From Rhodanobacter denitrificans (GTDB lineage: Bacteria > Pseudomonadota > Gammaproteobacteria > Xanthomonadales > Rhodanobacteraceae), in the NCBI RefSeq assembly GCF_003335105.1, contig NZ_QFWQ01000002.1, forward strand, positions 248,001 to 312,000: a stretch of DNA of 64,000 nt, written 5' to 3'. This document shows positions 10,504-19,154 of this stretch, in pieces (position 1 is the stretch's first letter; every line of letters starts with the position of its first letter). The translations under genes were made by a program, and so were the position numbers. The notes beneath the pieces were generated by a model. That model was not told where the DNA came from. It saw nothing but the letters and a program-made list of their open reading frames with translations, and searched no databases.

Positions 10504-10977
10504 TCAGGCGCGCTTGCGCGGCGACACCCACATCAGCACGCGCGCCCGGAACACCGCCTCGCCCGCATCGTCCACCACCTCCACCTTCACCGGCCACTCG
10601 TGGCCGTCGCCGGACACGGGCGCAGCCAGCTCCGGCGTGGCGACGCCGTGCATCGTGCCGACGGCTTTTCTCAGGTAGTCGACCGTCATGCCCTTGGGAA
10701 TCCAGCGCATGTCGGCCGGGATGGTCGCGTCGGTCATCACCCCGGCAGCGAGCTCGGCCAGGTTGCACAGGGCGATCGCATGCACGGTGCCGAGGTGGTT
10801 GTGCACGCGGCGCCGGTCGCGGATGCGCACTTCACAGCGTCCCGGCTCCAGCACCATAAAACGCGGCGCAATCGTGGCGAAGTACGGTGCCTTCAGGCAA
10901 ACCAGCCGCGAGAAGATCCAGTGGCCTGCCGGCCAGCGCGTGATGCGGCGGTACAGCGACAACACCGAAGCACTCAT
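10504..10977 (-). CDS. DUF4442 hotdog-fold protein (PaaI-like thioesterase superfamily)
   Basis: The product is 157 aa, from ATG at 10975-10977. The sequence, with IAPRFMVLEPGRCEVRI, the HNHLGTVHAIALCNLAELA region and a DMRWIPKGMTVDYL strand, matches DUF4442 proteins, which adopt the hotdog fold of acyl-CoA thioesterases. The likely role is hydrolysis of an acyl-CoA or binding of an acyl chain; no substrate can be assigned. It lies just downstream of fadE on the same strand, separated by a strong hairpin terminator (10999-11021). Its context therefore fits fatty-acid turnover, but it may need its own promoter or read-through. Confidence 0.75.
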   Translation of the reverse strand: MSASVLSLYRRITRWPAGHWIFSRLVCLKAPYFATIAPRFMVLEPGRCEVRIRDRRRVHNHLGTVHAIALCNLAELAAGVMTDATIPADMRWIPKGMTVDYLRKAVGTMHGVATPELAAPVSGDGHEWPVKVEVVDDAGEAVFRARVLMWVSPRKRA

Positions 10978-10990
10978 CGATTGCCCCCCA

Positions 10991-11021
10991 GGAAAAGAAC
11001 CGGCCCGTAAGGCGGGCCGGT
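10991..11021 (-). terminator. rho-independent terminator after fadE
   Basis: Read on the minus strand, ACCGGCCCG-CCTTA-CGGGCCGGT forms a 9-bp stem (10999-11021). It is followed by TTCTTTTCC, a T-rich run. It lies nine bases after the fadE stop. Confidence 0.75.
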
Positions 11022-11029
11022 CGGTCGAT

Positions 11030-13480
11030 TTACGCGGCATCCGCCCGCGTCTTGAACGCGCGCAGCTCGTCGGTATCGAAGTCGTCCACCGAGATGAACT
11101 CGAACACGCCTTCGCGTACGCGCTTGAGCAGGTCCGCCTCGGCTGCCGAAATCACCCCGGCCTGCTGCGCCTCGGTGAGCTGGCCCAGGTAGTCGTGCGA
11201 GGTGAACTGCCCCGCCTTCAGTGCCTTGCCGAACTTGCGGTCGACCGGCTCGGCAGCGATCACATCCGGCAGCAGCGCCTTCATGCGGCCGATCGTGTTG
11301 TTCGCCGTGGGCGTGGTGTAGACCCAGTCGGTGAGGCGGTCGAGCGCGTCGTTCGGCGCGGTGAGCAGCGCGGCGACGCGGCGGCCGAGGCGATCGGACG
11401 GCGGCACTTCGCGCCGGCCCAGCGGGAACACCAGCGCACGCAGCAGCCACGCCACCGGGCGCACCGGGAAGTTGCGGATCGCACCGTCCAGCGCGTTCTG
11501 GATCAGCCACATGCACTCGTGGAAGCCCCAGGCCAGGAACGGGCGATCCGCCTCCGGCCGGCCGGTGTCCTCGTAGCGCTTGAGCATGGCGCTGGCGATG
11601 TACAGGTAGCTCAGCACGTCGCCCAGGCGCGCCGACAGCTTCTCCTTGAACTTCAGCTTGCCGCCGAGCACGCCCATGAACACGTCGGCGGTGAGCGCCA
11701 GCGCGGCCGAGTAGCGGTCGAGCTTGCGGTAGTAGCGGCGGGTGTAGGCGTCGCCGGCGGTTTCGCCGAGGCGCGCGCCTGAGAGGCCCATCGCGAAGCT
11801 GCGCACCGCGTTGGAGATGCCGAAGCCGACGTGGCCGAACAGCAGCCGGTCGAACGTCTTCAGCTGCTCGCCGCGATCGGCGATCGACAGCGCCTGCATT
11901 TCCTTCAGCACGTACGGATGGCAGCGGATCGCGCCCTGGCCGAAGATCATCAGGCTGCGCGTCATGATGTTGGCGCCTTCCACGGTGATCGCGATCGGCA
12001 CCGCGGACCAGCCGCGGCCGGCGTAGTTCTTCGGGCCCAGCTGCACCGCCTTGCCGCCGTGCACGTCCATGGTGTCCTTGGCGATCTGCCGCGCCCACTC
12101 GGTGGCGTGGTATTTGGCGATCGCCGACGGCACCGCCGGCTTCTCGCCGCGGTCGACCGCCGCCGCCGTGGCGCGCGACAGCGCGGCGGTGGCGTAGGTG
12201 AGGCCGCCGATGCGCGCCAGTGCTTCCTCCACGCCCTCGAAGCGGGCCACCGCCAGGCCGAACTGCTTGCGCATGCGCGCATAGGCGCCGGTGGCCAGCG
12301 CCGAGGCGCGCATGCCGCCGGTGGCGTTGGACGGCAGCGAGATCGCGCGGCCCACCGATAGGCACTCGACCAGCATGCGCCAGCCGTGGCCGGCCATCTG
12401 CGGCCCGCCGATCAGTACCGACAGTGGCGCGAACACGTCCTTGCCGCGCACCGGCCCGTTCTGGAACGGGATGTTCAGCGGGAAGTGGCGCCGGCCGATC
12501 TCCAGCCCCGCCGTCGAGCGCGGCAGCAGGGCCAGGGTGATGCCGAGGTCTTCCTTGTCGCCGAGCAGGTGCTCCGGGTCGAACATGCGGAAGGCCAGGC
12601 CGACCACGGTGGCGACGGGGGCCAGCGTGATGTAGCGCTTGTCGAAGGTGAGCCTGATGCCGAGCGTCTCGACGCCGTCGACCACCTGCTTGCAGACGAT
12701 GCCGGTGTCGGGAATCGAGGTGGCGTCGGAACCGGCGTACGGGCCGGTCAATGCGAAGCAGGGAATCTCCTCGCCCACCGCCAGGCGCGGCAGGTAATGG
12801 TTCTTCTGCTCCTCCGAGCCGTAGTGCAGCAGCAGCTCGGCCGGGCCCAGCGAATTGGGCACGGCCACGGTGGAAGACACCGTCGCCGACATGGTGGACA
12901 GCTTCTGCAGCACCGCCGAGTGCGCCAGCGCGGAGAACTGCAGGCCGCCGTACTGCTTCGGGATGATCATGCCGAAGAAGCGGTTCTTCTTGATGAACTC
13001 CCACACGTTCGGCGGCAGGTCGGCCAGTTCGTGGGTGATCTGCCAGTCGTCGATCATCCCGCACAGCTCTTCCACCGGGCCGTCCATGAAGGCCTGCTCC
13101 TCCACGCTCAGCTCGGGCTTCGGCTGCTTCAGCAGTTCGTGCCAGTCCGGCTTGCCGGAGAACAGCTCGCCCTCGAAACCGACCGTGCCGGCCTCCAGCG
13201 CGGTCTGCTCGGTCTCCGACAGCTTCGGCGTGACCTTGGCAAACAGCTTCAGCAGCGGCAGGCTGATCTGCTTGCGGCGAAAGTCCACCAGCAGCAGCGG
13301 CAGCGCGATCGCCAGTTCGATGATCAGCAAGATCACCATCGTCCATGGCGCATGGGCCAGCAGCCCCACCACCAGCGTGGCGACGATGGTGGCGATCGCC
13401 CAGGTGCGCAGGCTGCTGCGGTGGTAGGCGCAGGCGCCGGAGGCCAGCAGCGCCGCCAGCAGGGTCAGTATCACGGACAT
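11030..13480 (-). CDS. fadE: acyl-CoA dehydrogenase, long FadE type
   Basis: The product is 816 aa, the length of the large FadE-class acyl-CoA dehydrogenases, about twice that of short ACADs. Two hydrophobic N-terminal segments (about residues 1-20 and 25-60) suggest inner-membrane attachment. The central ACAD domain carries FGMIIPKQYGGL, a flavin-binding strand FALTGPYAGSDA and the YAGRGWSAVPIAI region. A C-terminal domain specific to FadE follows (DUF1974-like, ending near AFKTRADAA). It catalyses the first step of beta-oxidation, oxidising acyl-CoA to enoyl-CoA and passing electrons to ETF. EtfAB and ETF-QO are also encoded in this window. It starts nine bases after the alpha/beta-hydrolase stop, so the two are probably one operon controlled from the shared divergent region with the TetR gene. 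Confidence 0.95.
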   Translation of the reverse strand: MSVILTLLAALLASGACAYHRSSLRTWAIATIVATLVVGLLAHAPWTMVILLIIELAIALPLLLVDFRRKQISLPLLKLFAKVTPKLSETEQTALEAGTVGFEGELFSGKPDWHELLKQPKPELSVEEQAFMDGPVEELCGMIDDWQITHELADLPPNVWEFIKKNRFFGMIIPKQYGGLQFSALAHSAVLQKLSTMSATVSSTVAVPNSLGPAELLLHYGSEEQKNHYLPRLAVGEEIPCFALTGPYAGSDATSIPDTGIVCKQVVDGVETLGIRLTFDKRYITLAPVATVVGLAFRMFDPEHLLGDKEDLGITLALLPRSTAGLEIGRRHFPLNIPFQNGPVRGKDVFAPLSVLIGGPQMAGHGWRMLVECLSVGRAISLPSNATGGMRASALATGAYARMRKQFGLAVARFEGVEEALARIGGLTYATAALSRATAAAVDRGEKPAVPSAIAKYHATEWARQIAKDTMDVHGGKAVQLGPKNYAGRGWSAVPIAITVEGANIMTRSLMIFGQGAIRCHPYVLKEMQALSIADRGEQLKTFDRLLFGHVGFGISNAVRSFAMGLSGARLGETAGDAYTRRYYRKLDRYSAALALTADVFMGVLGGKLKFKEKLSARLGDVLSYLYIASAMLKRYEDTGRPEADRPFLAWGFHECMWLIQNALDGAIRNFPVRPVAWLLRALVFPLGRREVPPSDRLGRRVAALLTAPNDALDRLTDWVYTTPTANNTIGRMKALLPDVIAAEPVDRKFGKALKAGQFTSHDYLGQLTEAQQAGVISAAEADLLKRVREGVFEFISVDDFDTDELRAFKTRADAA

Positions 13481-13489
13481 CTCAACACC

Positions 13490-14395
13490 TCATTGCGATG
13501 GAACGGCACCGGCGACGCGCCGGCTGGCGGGTAAGGGAGCAAGACCCAGCGCGAAGCGCGCGACCTCGAGCGTGAAGGCATCATTCGCGTCGCCGGCCAC
13601 CATGTGGGTGGCGTGCGGCAGTTCCACATGCTGCGCGTGCGGCACCAGCTGCAGGAATTCGTCGACGGTGGTGCGCGACACCACGTCGCTGCGCGCGCCG
13701 GACAGCAGCAGCACAGGCACCTCGATCTTCGTCGCGGCGGCGAGCAGGCGCGGCTGGTAACGCTCGCTCTCCTGCACCAGGTCGCCGGCCAGCAGGGCCG
13801 GGTCCCAGTGCCAGCGCAGCCGGCCGTCGGCGCCTTCGCGCAGCAGCGGACGCAGTTGCTGCTCGCTCTTGCGTTCGCGCCGCTGCGGCAGGTACGCGGC
13901 GATCTGCTCGGCCGCTTCGGCGTAATTCGCAAAGCCGTCCGGATGCGCCTGCATGAAGGCCAGGATGCGTTCCACGCCGCCGGTCTCCCAGCGCGGCGTG
14001 ATGTCCACCAGCACCAGCGCACGGAACGGCGCCGGGCGCGTTTCGCCGGCCAGCACGATGCCGAGCAGGCCGCCCATCGAGGCGCCGACCAAGATCGGCG
14101 GCTGCGGCTGCGCCGCGGCCAGCCGCTGCAGGTCGTCGGCAAACTGATCCATGTGGTAGCCGCCGCCGGGCACCCGGTCGCTTTCGCCGTGCCCGCGCGC
14201 GTCGAAGGTGACGCAGCGGCAGCCGGCCTGCGCCAGCGCCACGGCCGCGCCATTCCAGGCGCCACGGGTCTGGCCGAAACCATGCGCGAACAGCAGGGTC
14301 GGATGACCATCCGGGCAACGCGTCTCCACCGCCAGACTCAGGTCGGCAGCGGGGAAGTGGCTGGTCGCCACGAACGCGCGGGCATCGTTTACCAT
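13490..14395 (-). CDS. alpha/beta-fold hydrolase
   Basis: The product is 301 aa with a canonical alpha/beta-hydrolase fold. The oxyanion-hole segment is FAHGFGQTRGAW. The nucleophile elbow GASMGG places the catalytic serine at residue 106. The acid is likely in SGARSDVV and the catalytic histidine in ATHMVAGDAND near the C-terminus. It is likely an esterase or thioesterase; the substrate is unknown. It is the first gene of a minus-strand pair with fadE (nine-base gap). Its start codon is embedded in a palindrome (14392-14409) that also faces the divergent TetR gene. This points to fatty-acyl or related metabolism under TetR control. Confidence 0.88.
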   Translation of the reverse strand: MVNDARAFVATSHFPAADLSLAVETRCPDGHPTLLFAHGFGQTRGAWNGAAVALAQAGCRCVTFDARGHGESDRVPGGGYHMDQFADDLQRLAAAQPQPPILVGASMGGLLGIVLAGETRPAPFRALVLVDITPRWETGGVERILAFMQAHPDGFANYAEAAEQIAAYLPQRRERKSEQQLRPLLREGADGRLRWHWDPALLAGDLVQESERYQPRLLAAATKIEVPVLLLSGARSDVVSRTTVDEFLQLVPHAQHVELPHATHMVAGDANDAFTLEVARFALGLAPLPASRRVAGAVPSQ

Positions 14396-14409
14396 ACGGA
14401 AGAGTATGG
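14392..14409. promoter_or_regulatory. candidate TetR operator overlapping the hydrolase start
   Basis: CCATAC (14392-14397), six bases, then GTATGG (14404-14409) form a perfect 6-6-6 inverted repeat across the hydrolase start codon. A further CCATAC half-site occurs at 14525-14530, just before the tetR start. The shared half-site in one divergent intergenic region fits autoregulation plus control of the hydrolase-fadE operon; this is inference. Confidence 0.45.
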
Positions 14410-14534
14410 ATTGCCCCGATGAGCGGCGTCAACCATGCGCCATGCGCTCTGTCGCCGGGCACGAGAACCCCCCGCATTCAACAAGTTTGACGTTCCGCAT
14501 TACAAACGTGCGGGGGTGCCGCTACCATACGCAC

Positions 14535-15113
14535 ATGAATGTCAGTAGCAAGCCAGAACGCACCCGGCTGTCGGCCGAGGATTGGGAACTCGCCGCCCTG
14601 CAGCTGATCGCCGAACAAGGCGTCGGCGCACTGGCCGTGGAGGCCCTGGCGCGCCAACTCGGCGTGACCAAGGGCAGTTTCTACTGGCATTTTCGTACCC
14701 GCGAAGCCCTGCTTCACGCCGCGCTGGAGCGCTGGGAGCAGTACGGCGAGCGTGAAGTGCTGGGCCAGATCGAACAGATCACCGACCCGCGCAAGCGCCT
14801 GCCCGAATTGTTCCGCCGCGTCGCGCACGAATTGCAGCCGCACCGCGTCTACGCCGCGCTGCTGAAGGCGCTGGACCACCCGCAGGTGGTGCCGGTGATG
14901 GCCCGCGTGTCGCAGCGGCGCATGGAGTTCCTCACCACTGCCTATCGCGAAGCCGGCCTGCCCCCCGGCGAGGCGCTCAACCGCGCACGGCTGACCTACG
15001 CCGCCTACGTCGGTTTCCTGCAGCTGAACTTCACCCTGGGCCTGCCGCGGATCAACCTCGAGGAGTTCGACGCCTATGTCGAACACATGATCGCGACCCT
15101 GATTCCGGCCTGA
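14535..15113 (+). CDS. TetR family transcriptional regulator
   Basis: The product is 192 aa. The N-terminal helix-turn-helix is clear: LQLIAEQGVGALAVEALARQLGVTKGSFYWHF, residues about 22-53. It is followed by a divergent helical ligand-binding domain. The start ATG 14535 gives a short leader before the helix-turn-helix. It is divergent from the alpha/beta hydrolase-fadE operon with repeated CCATAC half-sites between them. It therefore probably represses fatty-acid degradation genes until an acyl-CoA or similar ligand binds. A strong terminator follows (15136-15163). Confidence 0.9.
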   Translation: MNVSSKPERTRLSAEDWELAALQLIAEQGVGALAVEALARQLGVTKGSFYWHFRTREALLHAALERWEQYGEREVLGQIEQITDPRKRLPELFRRVAHELQPHRVYAALLKALDHPQVVPVMARVSQRRMEFLTTAYREAGLPPGEALNRARLTYAAYVGFLQLNFTLGLPRINLEEFDAYVEHMIATLIPA

Positions 15114-15135
15114 GCCGGCTCCATGGAATACCCCG

Positions 15136-15163
15136 AACGGCGCCACCTGGCGCCGTTTTTGTT
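15136..15163 (+). terminator. rho-independent terminator after the TetR gene
   Basis: AACGGCGCCA (15136-15145), loop CC, TGGCGCCGTT (15148-15157), then a run giving TTTTTGTT. The 10-bp stem and T-tract make this a strong terminator between tetR and pckG. Confidence 0.88.
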
Positions 15164-15239
15164 GCGCGGAACCTTGCAATACCAGTGCGCGCAAACTACC
15201 GTGCCAACTCCTTTTTTCCACAAGACCTTAGAGGACACG

Positions 15240-17024
15240 ATGGCCAGCAAGCTGGAAGCGCTTGATCGTTGGGTAGCCGAAGTGGCGGCGCTGACCCGCC
15301 CTGCCCGGATCCACTGGTGTGACGGTTCGGATGCCGAGTACCAGTCCCTGGTCCAGCAAATGCTGGCCGACGGCACCTTGATCGAACTGAACCAGCGAAC
15401 CCATCCGGGCTGCTACCTGCACCGCTCCCATCCCTCCGACGTGGCCCGCGTCGAGCACCTCACCCTGGTCTGCCACCCGGATGAGGAAGACGCCGGCCCC
15501 AACAACCACTGGATGGACCCGGCCGCGGCGCACGCGAAGATCGACGCGCTGCTCGACGGCTGCATGGAAGGCCGCACCATGTACGTGATCCCGTACTGCA
15601 TGGGCCCGATCGACTCGCCGCTGGCGCGCTGCGGCGTGGAGATCACCGACAGCCCGTACGTGGTCGCCAACATGAAGATCATGACCCGCATGGGCGCCCC
15701 CGCGCAGGCGCGGATCGAGCGCGAGAGTTCGTTCGTGAAGGGCCTGCACTCCGTCGGCGAACTCGACCCGGAACGTCGCTGGATCATGCATTTCCCGGCC
15801 GAGCTCACGATCAAGTCCTACGGCTCCGGCTACGGCGGCAACGCGCTGCTGGGCAAGAAGTGCCACGCGCTGCGCATCGCCAGCAACCAGGCGCGCGACG
15901 AAGGTTGGCTGGCCGAGCACATGCTGATCGTGGGCATCGAGAACCCGCGCGGCGAGACACACTACGTCGCCGCCGCCTTCCCGTCCGCCTGCGGCAAGAC
16001 CAACCTGTCGATGCTGATTCCACCGGAAGGCTACCTGCGCGACGGCTGGAAGGTGTGGACGGTCGGCGACGACATCTGCTGGATGCACCCCGGCGCGGAC
16101 GGACAGCTGTATGCGATCAACCCGGAAGCCGGCTTCTTCGGCGTGGCGCCGGGCACCAGCGACAGCACCAACCACAACGCGCTGACCAGCATCTCGCACG
16201 ACACCATCTTCACCAACGTCGCCGTCACCGCCGACAACCAGCCATGGTGGGAAGGCCTGCCCGGCACTCCGGTCACCGACTGGCAGGGGCGTCCGTACGA
16301 CCCGGCCAAAGGCCCGGCCGCGCACCCCAACTCCCGCTTCACGGTCAGCGCGAAGCAATGCCCGACCTGGTCGGAGCAGGCCGAGGCGTCGCAAGGCGTG
16401 CCGATCAGCGCGATCGTGTTCGGCGGCCGCCGCCCTTCGCTGCTGCCGCTGGTGATGGAAGCGCGCGACTGGACCCACGGCGTGCTGATGGGCGCCGCGA
16501 TGGGCTCGGAAACCACCGCCGCCGCCACCGGCGCGGTGGGCGTTCTGCGCCGGGACTCGATGGCGATGAAGCCGTTCTGCGGCTACCACTACGGCGACTA
16601 CTTCGCGCACTGGCTGTCGTTCGACCGGCCCGGCGCGAAGCTGCCGAAGATCTTCCACGTCAACTGGTTCCGCAAGGGCGCCGACGGCAAGTTCCTGTGG
16701 CCGGGCTTCGGCGACAACCTGCGCGTGCTGGAGTGGATGATCGAACGCGCCGAGGGCCGCGTGGACGGCGTCGAGACGCCGATCGGCATCCTGCCAGGCG
16801 AGGGCGAGCTCAAGCTGGACGGGCTCGGGCTCGATCGCGCCAGGCTCGACGAACTGCTCGACGTGGACAACGCCGGCTGGCAGGCCGAACTGTCCGCCAT
16901 CGGCGAATACCTTGCGAGCTTCACCCCACGCCTGCCCGAACGCCTTCACCGGGAACAGCAGCGCGTGGCGCAGGCACTGGAGGACGATGCCGGGCAGTCG
17001 CGCCGCGAAGCCATCGCCTTCTGA
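15240..17024 (+). CDS. pckG: phosphoenolpyruvate carboxykinase (GTP)
   Basis: The product is 594 aa, normal for the GTP-dependent enzyme. It interconverts oxaloacetate and GTP with phosphoenolpyruvate, GDP and CO2, the first committed gluconeogenic step. Visible signatures are the P-loop-like [12 protein letters not shown] with the reactive cysteine at residue 251, the substrate region [13 protein letters not shown], the metal/nucleotide segment [14 protein letters not shown] and the guanine-binding region near [11 protein letters not shown]. The start ATG 15240 follows an AGAGGACACG stretch acting as ribosome-binding site. It is separated from tetR by a terminator and from the sigma-factor operon by 144 bases, so it is probably monocistronic. 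Confidence 0.97.
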   Translation: MASKLEALDRWVAEVAALTRPARIHWCDGSDAEYQSLVQQMLADGTLIELNQRTHPGCYLHRSHPSDVARVEHLTLVCHPDEEDAGPNNHWMDPAAAHAKIDALLDGCMEGRTMYVIPYCMGPIDSPLARCGVEITDSPYVVANMKIMTRMGAPAQARIERESSFVKGLHSVGELDPERRWIMHFPAELTIKSYGSGYGGNALLGKKCHALRIASNQARDEGWLAEHMLIVGIENPRGETHYVAAAFPSACGKTNLSMLIPPEGYLRDGWKVWTVGDDICWMHPGADGQLYAINPEAGFFGVAPGTSDSTNHNALTSISHDTIFTNVAVTADNQPWWEGLPGTPVTDWQGRPYDPAKGPAAHPNSRFTVSAKQCPTWSEQAEASQGVPISAIVFGGRRPSLLPLVMEARDWTHGVLMGAAMGSETTAAATGAVGVLRRDSMAMKPFCGYHYGDYFAHWLSFDRPGAKLPKIFHVNWFRKGADGKFLWPGFGDNLRVLEWMIERAEGRVDGVETPIGILPGEGELKLDGLGLDRARLDELLDVDNAGWQAELSAIGEYLASFTPRLPERLHREQQRVAQALEDDAGQSRREAIAF

Positions 17025-17168
17025 GACGTCCCGCCCACGGGCGGATCCACCGCGATCCGCCCGTGATGCCTGCACCCCCGCCACTGCGGCGTCCGTTCCA
17101 ACCCTTTCGCGCCACACCGCATCCAAGCTGGCAAGATGACCGCCGCCTGTCCTGCCCTTGGAAGCTCC

Positions 17169-17714
17169 ATGTCGCCTGCCTCAGCGGGAGCCAACGACAG
17201 CGATGACGTGCGCGCCGCGGCCGCCGGCGACCGCCGTGCGTTCCAGCGGCTGTACCAGCTGCACGCGGGCCGCGTGCATGGTGCGGTGTACCGGCTCGCC
17301 GGCTACGACCACGCCCGCGCCGAGGATCTCACCCAGGATGCGTTCGTCCGCGCCTGGCAGAAGCTGCCCGGCTTCCGGCACGAGAGTGCGTTCGGCACCT
17401 GGCTGTACCGGCTCGCGGTGAACCTGGCGCTGATGGACATCCGCGCCCGCGGGGCCGACCCGGTGAGCATGGTCGACGACGAACACCTGCCGGATACCGG
17501 CGAAACGCCGTTCTGCGCAGCCGAGCGCGAAGAACTGGAACACGCCGTCGGCAAGCTGCCGCCGCGCGCCCGTGCCGTGCTGGTACTGCACGACATCGAA
17601 GGCTGGAAGCACGAGGAAATCGCAACCGAACTGGCGATGGCCGTCGGTACATCGAAAGCGCAGTTGCACCGCGCCCGCGGCCTGTTGCGCAAGGCACTGG
17701 GAGAAAGCTCATGA
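17169..17714 (+). CDS. ECF RNA polymerase sigma factor
   Basis: The product is 181 aa from ATG 17169, which has GGAAG four bases upstream. An in-frame ATG at 17136 would add 11 residues but lacks a good ribosome-binding site. Region 2 has AEDLTQDAFVRAWQKLPGF and TWLYRLAVNLALM. Region 4 has LPPRARAVLVLHDIEGWKHEEIATEL and a typical VGTSKAQLHRARGLLRKAL end. It belongs to the extracytoplasmic-function (group 4) class. The next gene starts inside its stop (ATGA) and encodes a membrane-anchored protein that is very likely its anti-sigma factor; a DUF4097 exported protein completes the operon. Confidence 0.93.
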   Translation: MSPASAGANDSDDVRAAAAGDRRAFQRLYQLHAGRVHGAVYRLAGYDHARAEDLTQDAFVRAWQKLPGFRHESAFGTWLYRLAVNLALMDIRARGADPVSMVDDEHLPDTGETPFCAAEREELEHAVGKLPPRARAVLVLHDIEGWKHEEIATELAMAVGTSKAQLHRARGLLRKALGESS

Positions 17715-18154
17715 ACGAATTCGAATGGCGCCGGCAGCTGCGCGGCCTGCGCCAGCCACTCGCGCCGCCGCGCGACCTGTGGGCCGCGATCGAGACCGCC
17801 CTGGACGATGCCGGCCAGGGCGATCCTCACACCGCCAGCACCGGGGCAGCTCCTGGCCGCCGCTGGCTGGTCGCCGCCGGTCTCGCCGCCTCGCTGCTGC
17901 TGGCCGGCGGCCTCGGCTGGCACCTGCGGCAAGTGCCGGCGGCCACGCCGCTCGCCACCGTCACCCACTTCCCGACGAGCTGGAAGCCGTCTGACCCGCG
18001 CCTGGCCGGCGCCGCCATCGAGCTGGATGCCGCGCGGATGGAACTGCAGCTGGCGATCCGGCAGGCACCGGATTCGCCGGCGCTGCAGCGGCTGCTCGGC
18101 CGCACCGAACGTCAACAGGCGCAGCTGCGCCAACTGGCCGGCCAGGCCGGTTGA
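17711..18154 (+). CDS. predicted membrane-anchored anti-sigma factor
   Basis: The product is 147 aa. It begins four bases before the sigma stop (ATGA), so translation is coupled. A cytoplasmic N-terminal region (about 1-48, with RRQLRGLRQPLAPPRDLW) precedes one membrane helix (about 52-72, rich in Leu/Ala/Gly) and a periplasmic, mostly helical tail. The zinc-binding HxxxCxxC of ZAS-type anti-sigmas is absent, so assignment rests on position, topology and size. It would hold the ECF factor at the membrane until an envelope signal is sensed. Confidence 0.7.
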   Translation: MNEFEWRRQLRGLRQPLAPPRDLWAAIETALDDAGQGDPHTASTGAAPGRRWLVAAGLAASLLLAGGLGWHLRQVPAATPLATVTHFPTSWKPSDPRLAGAAIELDAARMELQLAIRQAPDSPALQRLLGRTERQQAQLRQLAGQAG

Positions 18155-18171
18155 GATCCACAGGAACGATC

Positions 18172-19074
18172 ATGAAAACCGCCCGCTATCTTCCCCTGCT
18201 GCTGTGCTTCTGCATCGGCCAGGCCCTCGCCGACACGCCGATCCAGCTGCGCCACGACGCCACCCCGACCGCGCGCATCGGCATCAGCAATATCGCCGGC
18301 ACGGTGAACGTGACCGCCTGGGACCGCAACGAGGTTCAGGTGGGCGGCCGCCTCGGCGACGGTGCGAAACCGCTGGCGATCAGCGGCAGCAACGGCAATC
18401 TCGAGATCAGGGTCGAATCGCAGGGCGGCTCCGGCCGGTTCAACTGGGGCGGCGACAGCAAGATGGCGCCCACCACCCTGGAACTTCACGTACCCAGGGC
18501 GGCGTCGCTGGAGATCAGCGTGGTCAGCGCACCACTGGTCATCGACGGCATGGACGGCGGCAACATCCAGGTCAACACGGTCAGCGGCAAGGCGCGCATC
18601 AATGCACGCACGCCCTCGCTGAAGGTGGACAGCGTCAGCGGCGGCATCGAGCAGGCCGGACATGCCGAGCAGGCCGAGCTGCAGACCGTCAGTGGCGACA
18701 TCCTGGCTCCCGCGCTGGGCGGCACCGTCCGACTGCAGACGATTTCCGGCCATATCCAGGCCAGCGGCGGGCCTTGGCAGAAGCTCACGCTCAGCACGGT
18801 ATCCGGCGACGTGCAGCTGGCCGGCGCGCTGGCGGCCGGCGGCCGCCTCGGCATCGACAGCATGAGCGGCAACGTGCAGTTGCTGCTGCCGGCGAATACC
18901 TCCGGCAACCTGCACGCCAGCAGCTTCAGCGGCAACCTGCGCAGCGATTTCGGCACTCCGACGCAACCCGAGCACGGCCCCGGCAGCTCGCTCGACGTCC
19001 GCCTCGGCGATGGCCGCGGCAAGATCAACATCGAGACCTTCAGCGGCGACCTGCGCGTGCGCAAGCAGGGCTGA
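18172..19074 (+). CDS. DUF4097 family exported beta-strand repeat protein
   Basis: The product is 300 aa. The start ATG 18172 has CAGGA about six bases upstream. An N-terminal signal peptide (KTARYLPLLLCFCIGQALA) ends near residue 20. The rest is a chain of short repeats such as NVTAWDRNEVQV, ISVVSAPL, VNTVSGKA, VDSVSGGI, QTVSGDI and LSTVSGDV. This is the DUF4097/adhesin-like right-handed beta-solenoid pattern, in which the phrase (V/I)SG(D/N/K) recurs about every 18-20 residues. It lies 17 bases after the anti-sigma gene, in the sigma operon. Its function is unknown; it may be the sensed envelope protein or a target of the regulon. A 13-bp terminator follows. Confidence 0.82.
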   Translation: MKTARYLPLLLCFCIGQALADTPIQLRHDATPTARIGISNIAGTVNVTAWDRNEVQVGGRLGDGAKPLAISGSNGNLEIRVESQGGSGRFNWGGDSKMAPTTLELHVPRAASLEISVVSAPLVIDGMDGGNIQVNTVSGKARINARTPSLKVDSVSGGIEQAGHAEQAELQTVSGDILAPALGGTVRLQTISGHIQASGGPWQKLTLSTVSGDVQLAGALAAGGRLGIDSMSGNVQLLLPANTSGNLHASSFSGNLRSDFGTPTQPEHGPGSSLDVRLGDGRGKINIETFSGDLRVRKQG

Positions 19075-19092
19075 GCGCTGCCGCCGGAAACG

Positions 19093-19122
19093 AAAACGCC
19101 GTCGCGGTTGCGACGGCGTTTT
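19093..19122. terminator. bidirectional hairpin terminator
   Basis: AAAACGCCGTCGC (19093-19105), loop GGTT, GCGACGGCGTTTT (19110-19122). The 13-bp stem with A-tract and T-tract serves both the sigma operon on the plus strand and the convergent gene that ends at 19155. Confidence 0.9.
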
Positions 19123-19154
19123 CCATGATGCGCGGGAACAGGCGGCCCGGCCGC

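Noticed and set aside
10688-11782. Plus-strand 364-codon frame over the DUF4442-fadE junction
   Set aside because: It is antisense to two well-supported genes and crosses a clear terminator.
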